NCBI GenBank assembly: GCA_009617715.1
Contig: VTFK01000024.1
Coordinates: forward strand, 1-64,000
Source: Plectrocnemia conspersa
Lineage: Eukaryota; Arthropoda; Insecta; Trichoptera; Polycentropodidae
Direction: 5' to 3'
Length of the DNA stretch: 64,000 nucleotides
Part shown: positions 24,481 to 37,870 of the stretch, piece by piece
Layout of the letters: every line of letters starts with the position of its first letter
Numbering within the stretch: the first letter of the stretch is position 1
The notes under the pieces: model-generated
The model's database searches: none
Told to the model about the DNA's origin: nothing
Seen by the model: the letters and a program-made list of their open reading frames with translations, nothing else
Program-made: the position numbers and the translations under genes

Positions 24481-26489
24481 AGTGATCGTAAACGTTTGGA
24501 ATCGTAGATGACATTTTAGTTTTATGTTCAAACGCATATCACTTACTCGCCGCAACCACAGTGTGACTCAAACAAGCAGAACATGAATTGGGGCTTGCTT
24601 CATAATATCTCTAATGATTTTAAAGTATATCACATTTATGTATTTTATGTGTTTCAATGATGAGAACTATAAATTTGTCATTTGCACATCAGATTTGTCG
24701 AACTAGGCACACAAAAACGTTTGTTCTATTTTGAAAATTTTTGAGCTCTAAAAATTTTTAAATAAATACATAGTTGTATGTTCCTTTCTTAAATGAGCCA
24801 AACAGAGTGTAGTAATAATGATTTCCATTTATTTATGAAATAATTATTTTTTAATATTTTTTTAATTTCTGTAGAAAATCCATTTGCATATTACTTGTTT
24901 TCAGAAATTCTATGCTTCGGCACAAAACATTAATCAAAGCATTTATATATTACGACATTTCTATGTATATACGTGCTAGAGCTTTATTAGATTTATTATA
25001 TTATATTTATATAAATAATTAATCAATTATTAAATTATGATATTCATGAAAAGTGAAATTTTAATCAGAAACCAACGCTGGTTTTTAAAGTATTTTTTAA
25101 TTTTAAATTCTAAAATCAAGAGTAGATCAGCAGCATATTAAATTTTTTTAAGGCAAATCAGTATGTTTTAATATTATAAAATGAAACAAAATAAATATGG
25201 GCATGCTCATACCATATTTCATATGCTCAATTGAAAATAGATTACATACGTTGTATACAGAATTGTCTAAATATATTAAATCAGACATATATGGTGTACT
25301 AAAAATAGTTTAACGACATAAAGCATTACCTCTCGCCTTTGCAGCGCTTCTAAATTTGAACGCCTGGTTTATTATATATCCGATTTCATACACCAGATTT
25401 TTATTTTGTCATTTTACGAGTGTATATACAATATTTATTTTCATATATAAAAATATGAGTTGTGCTCCATTTTATTTCAGTTAATTTAAAGGAATTATAG
25501 AGCGTGATACGAGATGAGGAAAAACTCTAGTATTCACATAAATGAGGTGTAAAAAACATGTATTAAATTATTAAATGGAGTGCATGGCAAAATTGCTTTT
25601 CTTCTATAACATTAAACAGGGTATGTAGTACAAGTATGTAAATACATATGCATATAGCAAATTCTCGTAGTAAACCGTCCATTTGTAATGTAATACATAT
25701 AAAACCACGGTAAGTTTTATTACCACCCTAAGTAATTCATAGCGGTTTATGATGAATTATAGGAACTTTTATCATTAAATGGTATTACGTGACTTGTAAA
25801 ATATCGTGGTTTAAATATTAAGTAATAGACTAATCCTTATATCAACTTGTCGCTTTTGATATATTTTTGTGTTCTCAAAACATTAATGTATCGATGTTGT
25901 TAGAAATTTACTTTGACTGTTGAAAAACTGGCTAACAAATAGCGGACGAAGCGTTAATTCAGGCGAAAAGTGACGAGAATGATAATGGACGCAATTTAGG
26001 GACTCGTGACGGGCAAAAAACGAAAAACATTTTGACTCTTATACCTTTTATATATAATCTACGTTGTGGTAAATTAACCAAAGCATATATAATATTGTCC
26101 TTATCGCATGCATATATAATATTGTCCTTACACACGTGTGTGCTCAAAATATGATTTTCCTAATATTTTTTTTTCGTAAGAAATGATTTTAATGTTTATT
26201 TTAGCATGAAAAATATTATTAATTTATTTGAACCACTCGGTAAAGTTGGACACTATAATATACCTGTGAATTAAACTAGATGGCAAAATTTATAATGCGG
26301 TAAAAGCTACCTCATCGGCTCATTGCGATAATTCAATTTCAGAGTTGAGTTATGATCCGCTCATATAGATTATATGCCTTGCACTACGCATTTCGTTAAA
26401 TTTAATAAATTTACTTTGACTCCAATTCCCAAATTATCGAACGGGTATCGCTTTTGCGCCTATTGCTTAATATTGTTAGCTTTATTTAA
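24481..26489. other. AT-rich desert
   Basis: No coding or transposon features supported. The direct repeat CATATATAATATTGTCCTTA occurs twice near 26083-26131, a small tandem duplication. Confidence 0.4.
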
Positions 26490-26940
26490 TGTCAAAACCT
26501 TTTTTGATCAAAGGCAAGCAAGCAAGCGATAGGTACATAAATCCCCCGCCGTCCACTTTCCTCTCGAATTAACTTGTGAGCTTGTAAACGATGGGCTCGT
26601 AATTGAAAAATCTGTCAGACTTTCTTCTTTCAGGTACGTCTTCTCTACCTCCAGCTCGGGGATATTAAGCCCATCGATAAACTTCCGCAGCCCTTCGAAA
26701 TTTTTACACAAGGCACTTACTCTCTAGCACGAATCTGTCCCGTTTTGGTATTCAGATCGCGCAAGAAATTCACCGCATCCTCGTTTCGTATAACACACAT
26801 ACATACACACACACGAGCCCCGGGGATTTGGTTTCTTAGGCGCATGTTTCCATTTCCTTGTAAAAACCCGAAAACCGCCGAGAAAGAATACGGCTTTCTA
26901 TGGTTCCTAAACACCAAAATGGTAAATGGGCTCACATAAC
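26490..26940. other. Balanced-composition island with splice-like signals on both strands
   Basis: This island has higher GC than the desert and open frames on both strands (72 and 67 codons minus, 64 plus), none recognisable. It holds a (CA)n-like run near 26790-26815. On the plus strand TTTCTTCTTTCAG is followed directly by GTACGT (see separate entry). On the minus strand AGAGA is followed by GTAAGTGCC (donor at 26720). It could hold an unrecognised exon or be regulatory. Confidence 0.3.
26615..26640 (+). promoter_or_regulatory. Candidate acceptor-donor junction (recursive splice-like)
   Basis: The plus-strand pyrimidine tract TTTCTTCTTTCAG ends at 26633 and is followed immediately by GTACGT. 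This combines a consensus acceptor with a consensus-like donor. It could be a ratchet site for a plus-strand intron, a normal acceptor, or chance. No plus-strand exons are recognised nearby. Confidence 0.25.
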
Positions 26941-27659
26941 TGTTGGCATCCAGAAATTTTTCTAGATTTAAAATGACCGATTTTATCTTTATATTATATT
27001 TTTATTTGCTGCATTGTTAGACTATAAAGCCTTATACATATGTTTAATTAAACATGAATATTTTAAGTGTAAAATCAGAATAACATTTTTTTTTTAAGAT
27101 CTTAAGGATTTGTTAGTGGAGATACGATAGATGCCTTTTTATATGTTATTAATTCAAGAAATAGATATTTACATGTATGTATATGTAACAGAAATACACT
27201 GATTATGCCGCCACTGGTGAGGCAAAGTATCTGGGGGTGCAGACCCTTGGCAACGCGCATTTAGGGCTGCGTCGTGTCGTCATTCTTGAGATGAAATAGT
27301 TGATTAGTTATACTCTTGGCTGCCATTAAAATGCCTTTTTGCGTAAATACAGCTATATATAGGTTTAAAATCGCTAATGGGGTAAAATGTGAGCCCATTT
27401 GGAAAGAAAAATATAAAACCTTGTCATCAGGCCATCTAGAGGTCTTTGGTTACAAATCCCAACAAGCCAAGAACGGACTTTAATAAATGGCGGTCTTGGC
27501 GACAAGCCAAGGGCGAAAGCCCTGGCGTCGGGCCTGAGGACATAGTTTGCCGTCCACTCAGCGGCGACTCAAAATCGTTGATAACCCTGGCATCTGACAA
27601 AAAAAATCAAATTATCTTTGAAAAAGTATGACTCATCAACATTTCTTTTAAAAATATTA
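26941..27659. other. AT-rich spacer with GC-richer patch at 27200-27620
   Basis: The patch has a 61-codon plus-strand frame (27446-27631) containing GGCGAAAGCCCTGGCG-like sequence of the kind seen in LINE tails, but no diagnostic motif. It is possibly an unidentified retroposon fragment next to the jockey-type relic. Confidence 0.3.
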
Positions 27660-27870
27660 CATAAATACGAAAAAGCAGATTTTTTTTTTTTCAGTCTTTA
27701 TTGATCATTTTTGCCAACCTGTGCATTTGCTCTATTGCAGAGTGTTTATTTCTAAAGCCAGATTGACGATTTTGTAAAAGAAACTAAGTTCCTCTATTAT
27801 CGGTTTTATCTTTCTCTATGTTTTAATATTTTTCAAATAACTGGTTATGTAGGAAGCAATATCATTGTGT
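27660..27870 (-). pseudogene. Jockey-type LINE reverse transcriptase fragment
   Basis: On the minus strand, KPIIEELSFF (about 27812-27783), then after a frameshift QSGFRNKHSAIEQMHRLAK (about 27769-27713). This corresponds to the jockey-clade RT block usually reading KPIIEE...HQFGFRxKHSTIEQVHRL. The fragment ends at a poly-A/T run near 27680. It is short, truncated at both sides and non-functional. Confidence 0.7.
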
Positions 27871-28113
27871 TATTTTCTTGGTTTCAAAATTAAATTTTGT
27901 ACAAGCTTTCATCAGATTTAGGTTAATTTCATTAAAGTAGTTTAATCTTATTACCTCAGATCTCAAATATGCAATGCATCTAGGCTCTGTCCTCGGACCA
28001 CCTTCCTGTGTTTTTTTACACTGAAGGGTGAGGCTGAGGTTATCTATAAAATTGTCTTTGATTATATTAATGCTGATTGGAAGGGTTTTAAGAGTATTGT
28101 CAAGTACCATAAT
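27871..28113 (-). other. Possible upstream remnant of the LINE fragment
   Basis: An 82-codon minus-strand frame (28110-27862) lies immediately upstream of the RT fragment, but I see no conserved LINE motif in it. It may be degraded ORF2 sequence or chance. Confidence 0.25.
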
Positions 28114-28133
28114 GGTTAGGTTAGGTTAGGTTA
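28114..28133 (+). repeat. Interstitial telomere-type (GGTTA)4 tract
   Basis: Four perfect GGTTA units, i.e. the insect telomeric TTAGG repeat in this register. It sits next to a LINE relic, so it may have arrived with a retroposon or by break repair. Confidence 0.85.
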
Positions 28134-28395
28134 GCTATTCCCCAACGGACACTAAAAATATCTATGATGTATTTAACAAGCATAATAATTTTCATAATTA
28201 AATTGAACTTACTCCATCGATTATTTAATAATTAAAATTAAAATTAAGAAAGCATTGTCAAAATACTAAATCTCTGCAATTGAAAAAGTTTTTTTTTGTT
28301 TCCCGTATTTTATTTTTTTATTTGATTAAATTGCAATGGGTTTTGAATTTTTTTTCTCTTAAATTATAACTACAAACGTTTTGTTTTTTATGGAA
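28134..28395. other. AT-rich spacer
   Basis: Nothing recognised. Confidence 0.4.
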
Positions 28396-28500
28396 TTTCA
28401 TATATAATTAGTATGTCTGTAAAATTATGGTTTTCATATATAATTAGTATGTCTGTAAAATTATTAATATTATTGAAATAAACATATTTAAAAATAAAAT
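28396..28500 (+). repeat. Tandemly duplicated LINE-like 3' tail, plus orientation
   Basis: A unit of about 35 bp containing TAATTAGTATGTCTGTAAAA occurs twice head to tail (28396-28430 and 28431-28463). The second copy continues into TTATTAATATTATTGAAATA and an A-rich tail. The same sequence recurs in inverted orientation at 29022-29085. Confidence 0.7.
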
Positions 28501-29021
28501 TATTACTGAATTGGTCATAATCTGATGACTTTCACTTTCCTGATTATTAAGTCATATTTTTAGTTAATTTTATTAATATCTATTTTGATAATTGTTTTTT
28601 CTTATGAAATGATTTAAGTGTTTTAAGTTATCGCCGAAAGCTTAAGATTTTTCTATATCGTCTCTGTCACATTTTTCGTTATTAATTCTGTTTGGGGAAG
28701 AGAATCGTTAAGGGTATAGTTTCATACTTATTTATTTTAAGCTGCTTAAATATATTTAGGTTTCTAAAATATGACACGCTTTACATGCTGATTCTTGTAT
28801 ACTTTTATTTGAATACTAAATGGCATTTTCTAATTATTAACTTAGTTTTGCCAACTTAATACAACGTTGTGGTATTTTGTTTCCTTATACTACTGTCTAT
28901 TGTGACAAATATTCATGAAATGTCAGATGAAAGATCAGATCATGATTTAGCTCTGGTATATTTAGTCTAAGAAACCAGGTTTTTTATTAGATCAATTGGC
29001 CAGTACGTTAATTATCCTGTT
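28501..29021. other. AT-rich interval between inverted tails
   Basis: No coding content. It lies between two oppositely oriented copies of the same roughly 60 bp sequence, so the whole 28.4-29.1 kb block is either one TIR element or two independent 5'-truncated LINE insertions. Confidence 0.4.
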
Positions 29022-29085
29022 TTTTTTTAATACGTTTATTTAAATAATATAAATAATTTTACAGACATACTAATTATACATAATA
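29022..29085 (-). repeat. Inverted copy of the LINE-like 3' tail
   Basis: The reverse complement reads TAATTAGTATGTCTGTAAAA then TTATTTATATTATTTAAATA, ending in an A-rich tail (plus-strand T run at 29022-29029). It matches 28440-28500 over about 60 bp. An A-rich end on each copy favours two LINE insertions over a DNA transposon. Confidence 0.65.
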
Positions 29086-32029
29086 TGTACATGTTACTGG
29101 CTTTTAATCATTAACATATTTATAATTAATTATTAGCTTAATTCAATATTAATAAAAAATATATATATAAAACAAAACATTTGTGGTTATAATTAAGATT
29201 CTCCTGCTGAAATTGGTAATATAGTTGGCGACCTTATAGTTGACATTAGAAAGAATTTGAGATCAAGATCAGTCGCACGAGTGTTTTGCGTTTAATTCGC
29301 TTTTGCAAAGAATAGGTTTTCCAAATTATTATAGAATTTAATTTTCAGAAAAAAAATGTTAAAAAAAGTTTATTCTTGCTTTGTCATATGGATTAATGTA
29401 AATAACTATTTATTGCACTTTTCAAAGATTTTTTATTAACACTATGCAGGCCGCATAAAACGTAATGTAATTATTTGGTGTAATATACATTTAGAGAAAT
29501 GGTTTAATTAAACCCGATTTTACTCCAAAAATATGTCATTCAGACAACAATAGATTCAGGAGAATTCAAAGCTCTATTGTTTCCAGACACAAACTAATAG
29601 TGACATCGAAATCGATCAAATAATTACTGACATTGAATCATGAGTCAAAGTAATACCATACATGATATTAACATACACAATAAAGGAGAATGATAATAAT
29701 TAAACCCATGAGTTTAATTGACACTTGATATTCGAATAAAAAAAACGGAAAAAAGTAATTTATCTTTAAATTAATATTTGATGTTCTCTTTCAATATTAT
29801 TAATGCTTGAATATAAATTGTATTTTTGTAGCTACATGAAAACCTCTGAACTTTTTAATGCAAAACTTAAACTAATTACACAATGCAGACTTAAAGCAGT
29901 AAAAGCTTTAATGTATGCTAACAATATTTTATAGTTTCTTGCTCACGTTGAAAATTACATATTCTTCATCGTCGAAACTTTCCATCTAATATATCATATT
30001 TTGTGTTGTTACTATATCTTAAGATAGTGCTATAGTAATAACACAAAATATATTATATTTTGTGTATAACTATTGCGCTGTAATCTGCTAATAATTTATA
30101 GTTTAAACAATGTCGCAATGAGTTATAGCATTTATAATTTAACTGAAACAATGATAGGTTCGATGCGTAATAATTGTTAAGTGAAATATATAAAAAACTT
30201 TTCGAGTATTCAGTTATACATAATATTATAATACGTTTTGAAGAATTCTTTTCAAAACCGCACTAAAACTTTTGGGTTAAATGTGTGCTTATCATGAACA
30301 AATATTAAACTATGTTTATTATCGTCTATTTATCTTGAACCCAACATACAATTAAATACGTTAATAAGTTATTTAAATTATGTTGAGTAATACAAAATTA
30401 TGTTACACAAACAATTTTATAATATATATTTATATATAGATGAAACATTTCCACAAACACTCGTTTCGTTCAGATCAAAATGGCGGCTGTTTACGTTGCA
30501 TCCCATTTCAGTGTTGCGAAAAACAACAAATGCGAAATTTAATACTAAAACAACCTCGATCGCCCTTATATTAAATTTGCCTTCGTTCGGTAAATAAAAG
30601 TACACTATTAAATTATGTTAGGTTGACCGAAATTATTGATCGTTTAATTTATGCTGCATTTCTTGCTGGCTCATCTTAAAAAATAAAAAAATATTTTTCT
30701 TAAATCTTAGTCATACATGCTAACTAATAAAAATAAAAAAACATTATTTCTTTCAATAAAGTTTCAATATAGCAACCCGTTTTTTAATTTAAAAAAACAC
30801 TCATGAATGACACATAGCTAAACAATATACAAATATTTAGTAATATAATAAAAAAAAGTGTAAGTTGTCAATTTACATCATATGCTACTACGCTATTAAT
30901 TTTACAATGGTAATGACAAAATCTTGTCTACATTTCATAAATATAATTGTCTCTTTTTTTATTTGTTTTAATATCTTACCTCGCTAAATATTTGCCCCAA
31001 TTTATTTTATGTTAACTTACCATTCGTTTTAAGACTAAGTATTCGTTAATATGGCTGTGTATTAAGTGTTAATAGATAAATGTGAATTTTATAATTTCAA
31101 GAACCACTAGTTTATAAATGTATATGCACTTGTGTATATAAAATTAAAATAAAGGGCCAATAAAAAAAACACCCCTAAGGTCTTTATGATTTTTAAATAA
31201 TTAATCTATTATGTCCCTTATTTCTATATTTCTAAGGCAATTAAAACGTTTTTTCTAGTCATATTAGTCAATGTTTTAATATTAAATTAAATTAAATAGA
31301 ATAAAAGACTTTCACTTTATTATAAATATGTTACATAAGGCCATAAATTAATTGTTTTTTGCAAAAGCTAAACTGCATGGTATCAATTTGATTTTACAAA
31401 TAATTTTAATTATTTTTTAGATATTAATACTTGAATATTACCATAAAACTTTTTTAGAAAGCCAACGATACTAACATAGAAATAATCTATAGATTTTAAT
31501 AAAAACATATGATTATGATGATCAACGTTTTACAAACGAGACGTTGCTACACAATATTTTACTGAATGATGGACTTGTTCTTAACATCCCAGAAATGTAT
31601 CCCATATAATATTAATATTATCATTTTACAGGGACAAAAAATTCTTAATTATCTATATATATTTATTAATTAAAGTTGATATATTTAATAATAAATATAT
31701 AGTAAATTTCTAGCAATGCTCAAATAAAATCGCCAATATTGCTCGGGAGGAATGACCTGTTGAGCAAGGTCATAGTGGCAAAAATCCCTAAAATTTGCCT
31801 ATAAACGTCAATCTAATCAGTTGCAAATAATACAAGTGAATTTATAATAGTATAAAGGAATATAAATTGGGCTCCGACTCTCAAAGGACATTTAACGCCC
31901 TGTTCAAAATTAACTGTGCAAACCAACATGTATCGTTCTCGTTTATTTTTAGGAGATTTAAACAATAAAATTAACTGGTTAGGACAAATTAATTAATATT
32001 CAGTTTGTTTAACTTTGCATAGTGGCGAA
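29086..32029. other. AT-rich desert with a hairpin at 29994-30049
   Basis: No genes. The only structure is an imperfect inverted repeat at 29994-30049, with arms near ATATTTTGTGTTGTTACTATA and its complement and an 8-12 nt loop. The overlapping frames at 30400-30605 have no recognisable product. Confidence 0.4.
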
Positions 32030-32300
32030 TTGGGCGACACAGTCTCTAATCTACGGATGGCTGGTAAGCTACGGCGTGTATCCTAATCTATCCCGCGGGA
32101 ACAAAAGGAGAAACGGCGACCCTTATCATTGTTGTTAATACGACAAACATCCATAATTCCCAAAGGGATCATGATTGTGTAGTATATTCGAGACGAGCAC
32201 GACGCGTCACGTTCTCGCGCTTGGCTTTATCTCTCTTTCTGCTTTCTATGCTATGAATGACACGTCATCGTGAAAGCGTAATGGAGATCGTGATTCTTAA
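32030..32300. other. GC-richer non-coding island
   Basis: Balanced composition with CpG-containing stretches (GACGCGTCACGTTCTCGCGC near 32200) and no ORF. It is a candidate regulatory island. Confidence 0.3.
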
Positions 32301-32939
32301 ATGTAATAACAGATTGTTACACATTTTAATAACGTAAAACTTGCAGAGATCAAACACAAAACAATCGTATTCCATCCTCTCTCCATATAACAACTCAAAA
32401 TACTGTAATCTTATAAACATTTTTTTCTTATCAGAAGGTGATATTTTTATCCTGATAAGTTTAAGAGCAGCTGTTTACTTTTAAAAAAGTAAAACTATTA
32501 ATAAATGCATTTTTTATTTTTATGTATATATAGTATATTTATTTTTCTAAAAATAAAAAAAAAAATCAATGTTTAAAAATATCGATATACTACTTATTTT
32601 TTCTTAGGTAATACCGGTATTATTGCAATCCCTAAGGCTTTAAAAATATAATATATTCTAAATAAATGCGATATAATGTTTTTGTTTATTAAAAGTATTA
32701 AATTTGTTAATTATATTATATTTTAAAATGCGAATCTATATCACCTTAAATAAAATATATAAAATTATAAAACCATTATTTAACCTATTTAAATAAACTT
32801 ACACAATTGCTATAAGCACTATATTATATTCTTAATATACTCTTTATTACTTGCTCATTGTCATAAAACACAACTGATTTTTTAACACGTTTTAAAAGAT
32901 TTCTTTTCAGTGTTAAAAAAATAAAACTATGCCTAAATT
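32301..32939. other. AT-rich spacer
   Basis: Nothing recognised. Confidence 0.4.
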
Positions 32940-33330
32940 ATATATGAAATCCCATGGATAGAGTGGCCGACGTCCATAAACTTCGACAAACAAGGTCCGT
33001 TTCCGAAGGTCCGAAAACGACTGCGACTACAGTTTCGAACAAGTTATTGGTCCATATACACACCCTAGGGTGAAAAAAGCTAATTCTGCGCTTTTTAACC
33101 CTGCGAGAAAATTACACATGCGAGCCTCGTTGCGATTCGTAATTTCCAGGCTAAAACTTTTTCACTAAACCAGGCCGTGTTGCAATTTCGGCGGCCTTCT
33201 GTTTCAATACTGGGTGACCCAAAAAAATATCTAAATGTACAACCCTCGGGCACTTTTATGCTCCACTCGATATCGAAAGCTCTTCTCCGCGCGAATTGCC
33301 ATTCAAGGATAACGTTACGTAAACTCGTTC
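32940..33330. other. GC-richer non-coding island
   Basis: About 390 bp of balanced, complex sequence. The 77-codon plus-strand frame starting at 33177 covers its end but shows no domain and runs on into AT-rich DNA, so I do not call it. It is a candidate conserved non-coding element. Confidence 0.3.
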
Positions 33331-36300
33331 AGTTATATAACATACATATTATATTAGATATGCAGGAAAAGCACCACGAAAGATACGTGTCATATGAAAA
33401 TTATGCGTAATCAAAAATTGATAAAAAATATAAAATCATCTGAATTTTTTACTTAAACAAAGCATTGCTTATATTATTAATCTGTTGCTTTGGTAATTTT
33501 ATAATAAAAATAATTTGTACGATAAAAGTTATATATGGTAATTTTAAAAATGTTTTTTTACAAAAAAATTACAAACCATATTTTTGGTAATGTTATAAAA
33601 TACATTCACGCAGCGCTTTGCGTGATGGTTGATAAAAATCTAGACATGTCATTTTCAGCGCCGAATTCATAATACAACGTTTATCCTCTGTATCATTATA
33701 TATACATTTATTACATATAACACAAACTCGACTATCTCTTTCGCGGAAATGTCAGATTGTTCACGTATCGCGTGAGTTACAAAACGAAACTTCGCCTGAG
33801 TTTCTCAAAACAATATTTTAATTGTGTAACATAATCTTTTTGAGTTTGCGATACACGTGTATCAAAAATTGTCTTTATTTATAATATTTATTTTTAGAGT
33901 TATGCTTCAGTTCCTTTTTAGAATAAATATTTTGAGATATTTAAGATATAAATTACATCTATTTAAGCTTATTTACACTTAAATATAAAATCTACAGGTA
34001 GACTAAAAAATTAATAATGATTAAAATGGTTATATTTAAATGCAGTAATGCTAAATAAAAATGATTAGATAATCACAAAATAAATGTCGGATTTTTATTG
34101 AATCAAAAAAATCACATTAATAACTTAAAATATTATATTTTACCTAAAATATAACCTTGTCTAATCTCTCATTATTTTTTTAAATTTCATTAGCATAAAA
34201 TCTTGAAAAATTTATGCTAAATATTCGATAGACCCTTTTTCATATCGTCTAAATTGTATTGTTTTCTGTCTAGGAAGTGTTACGTCGATTGAAATAAATT
34301 CGATTAAATATGCATAAAAAAATTAGTTACATTATAAATTAATAACACATCTAAAGGAATTTTAGATGCTTTAAGCAATATTAAATATAACTTTTAAAAT
34401 ATAATCCTTTAATCACACTTAATAAAATTTAAAAAAAATAATAACTAGTCACAGAAATTTTAAAATCACAATTTTATCTAATGTCATTTAATAAACATTC
34501 ATTTGCAGTTTTATAAAATTATTTTTGGGCCTCCTTGTAGTTAGCAGGGTTTATTGGTTTTTGAAGGGATATATTTTTAATTTTTCTAAGTTAAAAGAAA
34601 CGGTTTTAGATGATTATTATGCATAAAAAAGTAAAGAAAAGTTTTTTCACATTTTCCCATCATTAAAGCATTCACTTTATAATCTTTTTTCCTTTGATTT
34701 TTATTATCAATTTAAAAATCAATTACATTGTTTTAATGCAATTGCAGACTTAATTTTATGTAACCTTTTTCTTCACTCACCTAATCTAAGGGTTTGATTT
34801 AACAAGAAGTTGTGTTAAGAGATGAGAATTATCTGCATCAAAATATATACTTTACTTTATAAAAAGAATTGTTTGTGCATTACAATATTAAAAAAATAGC
34901 ATTAAATAAATATATCTAGACGTATGTTTAATAAATATTTTTAATTTGCACAATAACGTATGGTTTTTGCATTATTTTTTTTTAAATGAGCATTAAATTA
35001 TATTCATACTATTTTAAAAATAACGTCACTATAACAGTTGCGAAACATGCAATTGCTGCTCAAACCAAAACGTAAGCTAATGAAAAAAAAATAAGAAATA
35101 GTATACATTATTAATTATTTAATCTATAATCTTATTAGTTTAATAAATAAAAAAATATTGCTTTTAGTACTAAAAATAGTTTTCAAATGCTATTTTTTTT
35201 ATGTTAAAACTCACAAATAAAAAAATTGCTCAATATAATATTTTTTATTCTATAAAAATATATTTATTTAATATCCATTTTTATTATTGTATTGCTCAAA
35301 TCGTTTTAGTGCACACTTCAAATAAAATGTTGCTCATTACGAAATGCTTGACAAATTTTAACTATATTACTTAAATTATCTTTAAGCTGAAATAACTCAT
35401 TATTAGAAATATTCTTTCACCTATTATGTAAAGCCTAGCACAATTTAAATTATTTCTAAAAATATTTATTCGTCAAATACGAAAAATTATTCAAAACCTA
35501 ATTTGTGACGATCCATAAGAATTCATAAAAATTCCAATCCCACAGTCACGAAACAAATTTAAAAAAATATATTTTTATGAGATTCCGATATTTTGGATAT
35601 AAGTAACCAACAATAACACTGATATATCCAACAGGTTTAATGTCCAACAACTCTTGAGTTTTTAAAAAAACATGAAAATAATTATTGAACCTGATGTTAT
35701 TATTTTATCTAAATTTTGAGCCTCTGGAATTCGACATATTTATTAAAATAGTATGTAATTCGTTAAAGAAATATTGTGATTAGAAATCGAATTCCATATA
35801 AGCATATTTAATACAATAAGCTACTGAGCTTCACAAATTTAAGGCTAAAGTTAAACATTTTAAATTTGCAAAGAAATTTCAAATGTTTGAGCAACTTTCT
35901 TTAATTTGAAAATTCACAAAATATTTCAACAGCAAAAGTGGATTACTAGTTTTGAAAAATTCTAAAAATATAAAAATATGTATCCAATTCTTTGTATGAA
36001 AACCAAATATTGATTCCCAAATAAAAGGAATAAATATGGTTTCTGTAAAACTAATAATCTAAATTATAAGTTTTTAAGACATCAATTTATATAACAAAAA
36101 AAATTATTCCTTGCAATGAAATTAAATAAACTACTAAGTAGTTAGTGAATTTTATATTTTAACCAAATAAATATCCAGAATAAACTTAATGGCCACTTAT
36201 TATTTTGTAAATCATATCTTTACGTAATTTTAAATACATGTAAATAAAATATTTTTATTTGATGTGGTTTCTAGAAATACTACAATTTTAAAATCGTTTT

Positions 36301-36419
36301 TTCAAAAGCCGTTTTTGTATCAAATCTTGTAATTAATATTATCTTGTATAACACATTTAAATAAAAAAAATAAAAAAGTTAGTTTATTCTGTTAATTTAC
36401 AGAATTATTCTAGCAGAAG
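33331..36419. other. AT-rich desert
   Basis: About 3.1 kb with no gene, transposon motif or strong repeat visible. A weak donor-like ATTAG/GTGAGT lies on the minus strand at about 34776 without exon context. Confidence 0.4.
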
Positions 36420-36760
36420 AGCAAGGTGCAAAAATTATCGTGATATCAAAAGACTTTTCTAAAATTCACGATAGTACGCCTGGGTGCGGACGACTGTAAA
36501 CCCCAATCCGGCTCTGACCCTAAGTGTGAAATTCACTGGACCTTTAACACCACACAGGCGCCGCGGCAACGTTTAATCTCTCCATTGTTATAGTCTATTC
36601 ACTAATTTCGTGGTAACTGCTGGCCTTTGAATCTAATTCAAGCGTCAGATTAGGCCTCGGTGGTACTGCATGCATATTAAATCTCATATTGGTCCAGATA
36701 TTCTGTACCCCGGAGATGTTCCTTTCCGATTAAACAATAGACATGAAATACACGCTACCA
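36420..36760. other. GC-richer non-coding island
   Basis: Sharply bounded change in composition (ACAGGCGCCGCGGCAACG near 36554) in AT-rich DNA. There is no open frame and no transposon ends. It is a candidate cis-regulatory or conserved element. Confidence 0.35.
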
Positions 36761-37699
36761 TGAATAATGCATTTACAAGCTCCTATAATTTATAATAACA
36801 ATCACTCTAATTGAACATTACGTATATAGCTTAGGGCTTTCAATACTGTATAAAATGGTTTGTTTAATAAATCGTCATTTCTTTTTTTTTATTATATTTG
36901 TCCATGCAATATTTATTATATCCGAGACGATAGAAGAGTTTGCGATTTTATGTTTAGATATTATATCTGTTTGCTTTGTATTAGTACATCTGTCATAAAC
37001 ATCTGTCAAATATCAAATCGATCGATCAAATATTTTTTTTTTATAAAAATGTATATGCAATTTATATTTTAAAAAGCTTACGTATTATTTATACTTCATA
37101 TTTTTTTTACTTTCATTTAAAGTAAAATCTGTATTTTAAATTAAAAACACAAGAAAAAATGGTATTATTTTATGTATAAGTTATTTCAATAACTTATTCA
37201 TAAAATTACCAGCACGGCTAACTGACTTATTATTCTTGACAACTGACAACAGACTATTGACAGTCAGCTATTGCATCGGTAAGGATCGGTTAGCTAAACA
37301 AAAACAATATACACCATATTTTTCATGCGCAAAAAATATTATTTTTTACTCGCTATTTTTTGCCAAAACAAACAAATGTATGTCCCATATTATTCTGACA
37401 AATAACGTTATTTGTAATAATTAGAAAATTTATTTTTTCAAAAATAAAATAAATAAAGCCCTCAAATATTTTTTTTAAGTTTCCTTACAGATTTTTAGAT
37501 GTTATTTTTGCAATGAATTTAGAATGAAATATTTTAATTGTAAGAATTAAACTAGCCCCATATATTTTTGATACCTACTTCATTTTTTCTTGATTCAGAA
37601 TATTTTAAAATTGATTTTAATTAGTTACAATAAAAATAATAATTTTAATTCTAAGAAGTGTTTCGTTGTTTTAATGTAGCTCACCATTTCGTAACTTAT
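36761..37699. other. AT-rich spacer with two short palindromes
   Basis: An imperfect stem-loop of about 50 nt lies at 37161-37210 (arms GGTATTATTTTATGTATAAG and its near complement). A perfect 18 bp palindrome, ACAAATAACGTTATTTGT, lies at 37398-37415. No coding signal. Confidence 0.45.
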
Positions 37700-37870
37700 T
37701 CCTGGAAATACATCGATTTGAATTAAAATTCAACCCTTTGCCTCCCAACGAATTTTACGTTGAGTCAATACTTAATTGATTGTCGAGCATTCGTTCCGAG
37801 CTTGTTTACAGGTTTTAATTAAAATTTGTAATTTCGCTTGGCCGCGTAAATTTTCATATATATTCGCGGT
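37700..37870. other. Balanced-composition patch
   Basis: Non-coding patch of mixed composition. It has no motif that I can name. Confidence 0.25.

Noticed and set aside
27440..27460. TCTTTGGTTA, similar to the miR-9 5' end
   Set aside because: Match stops after 10 nt and there is no hairpin partner.
34770..34790. Minus-strand donor-like ATTAG/GTGAGT
   Set aside because: No exon-like segment, pyrimidine tract or ORF context upstream; isolated 5'-splice-site matches are common.
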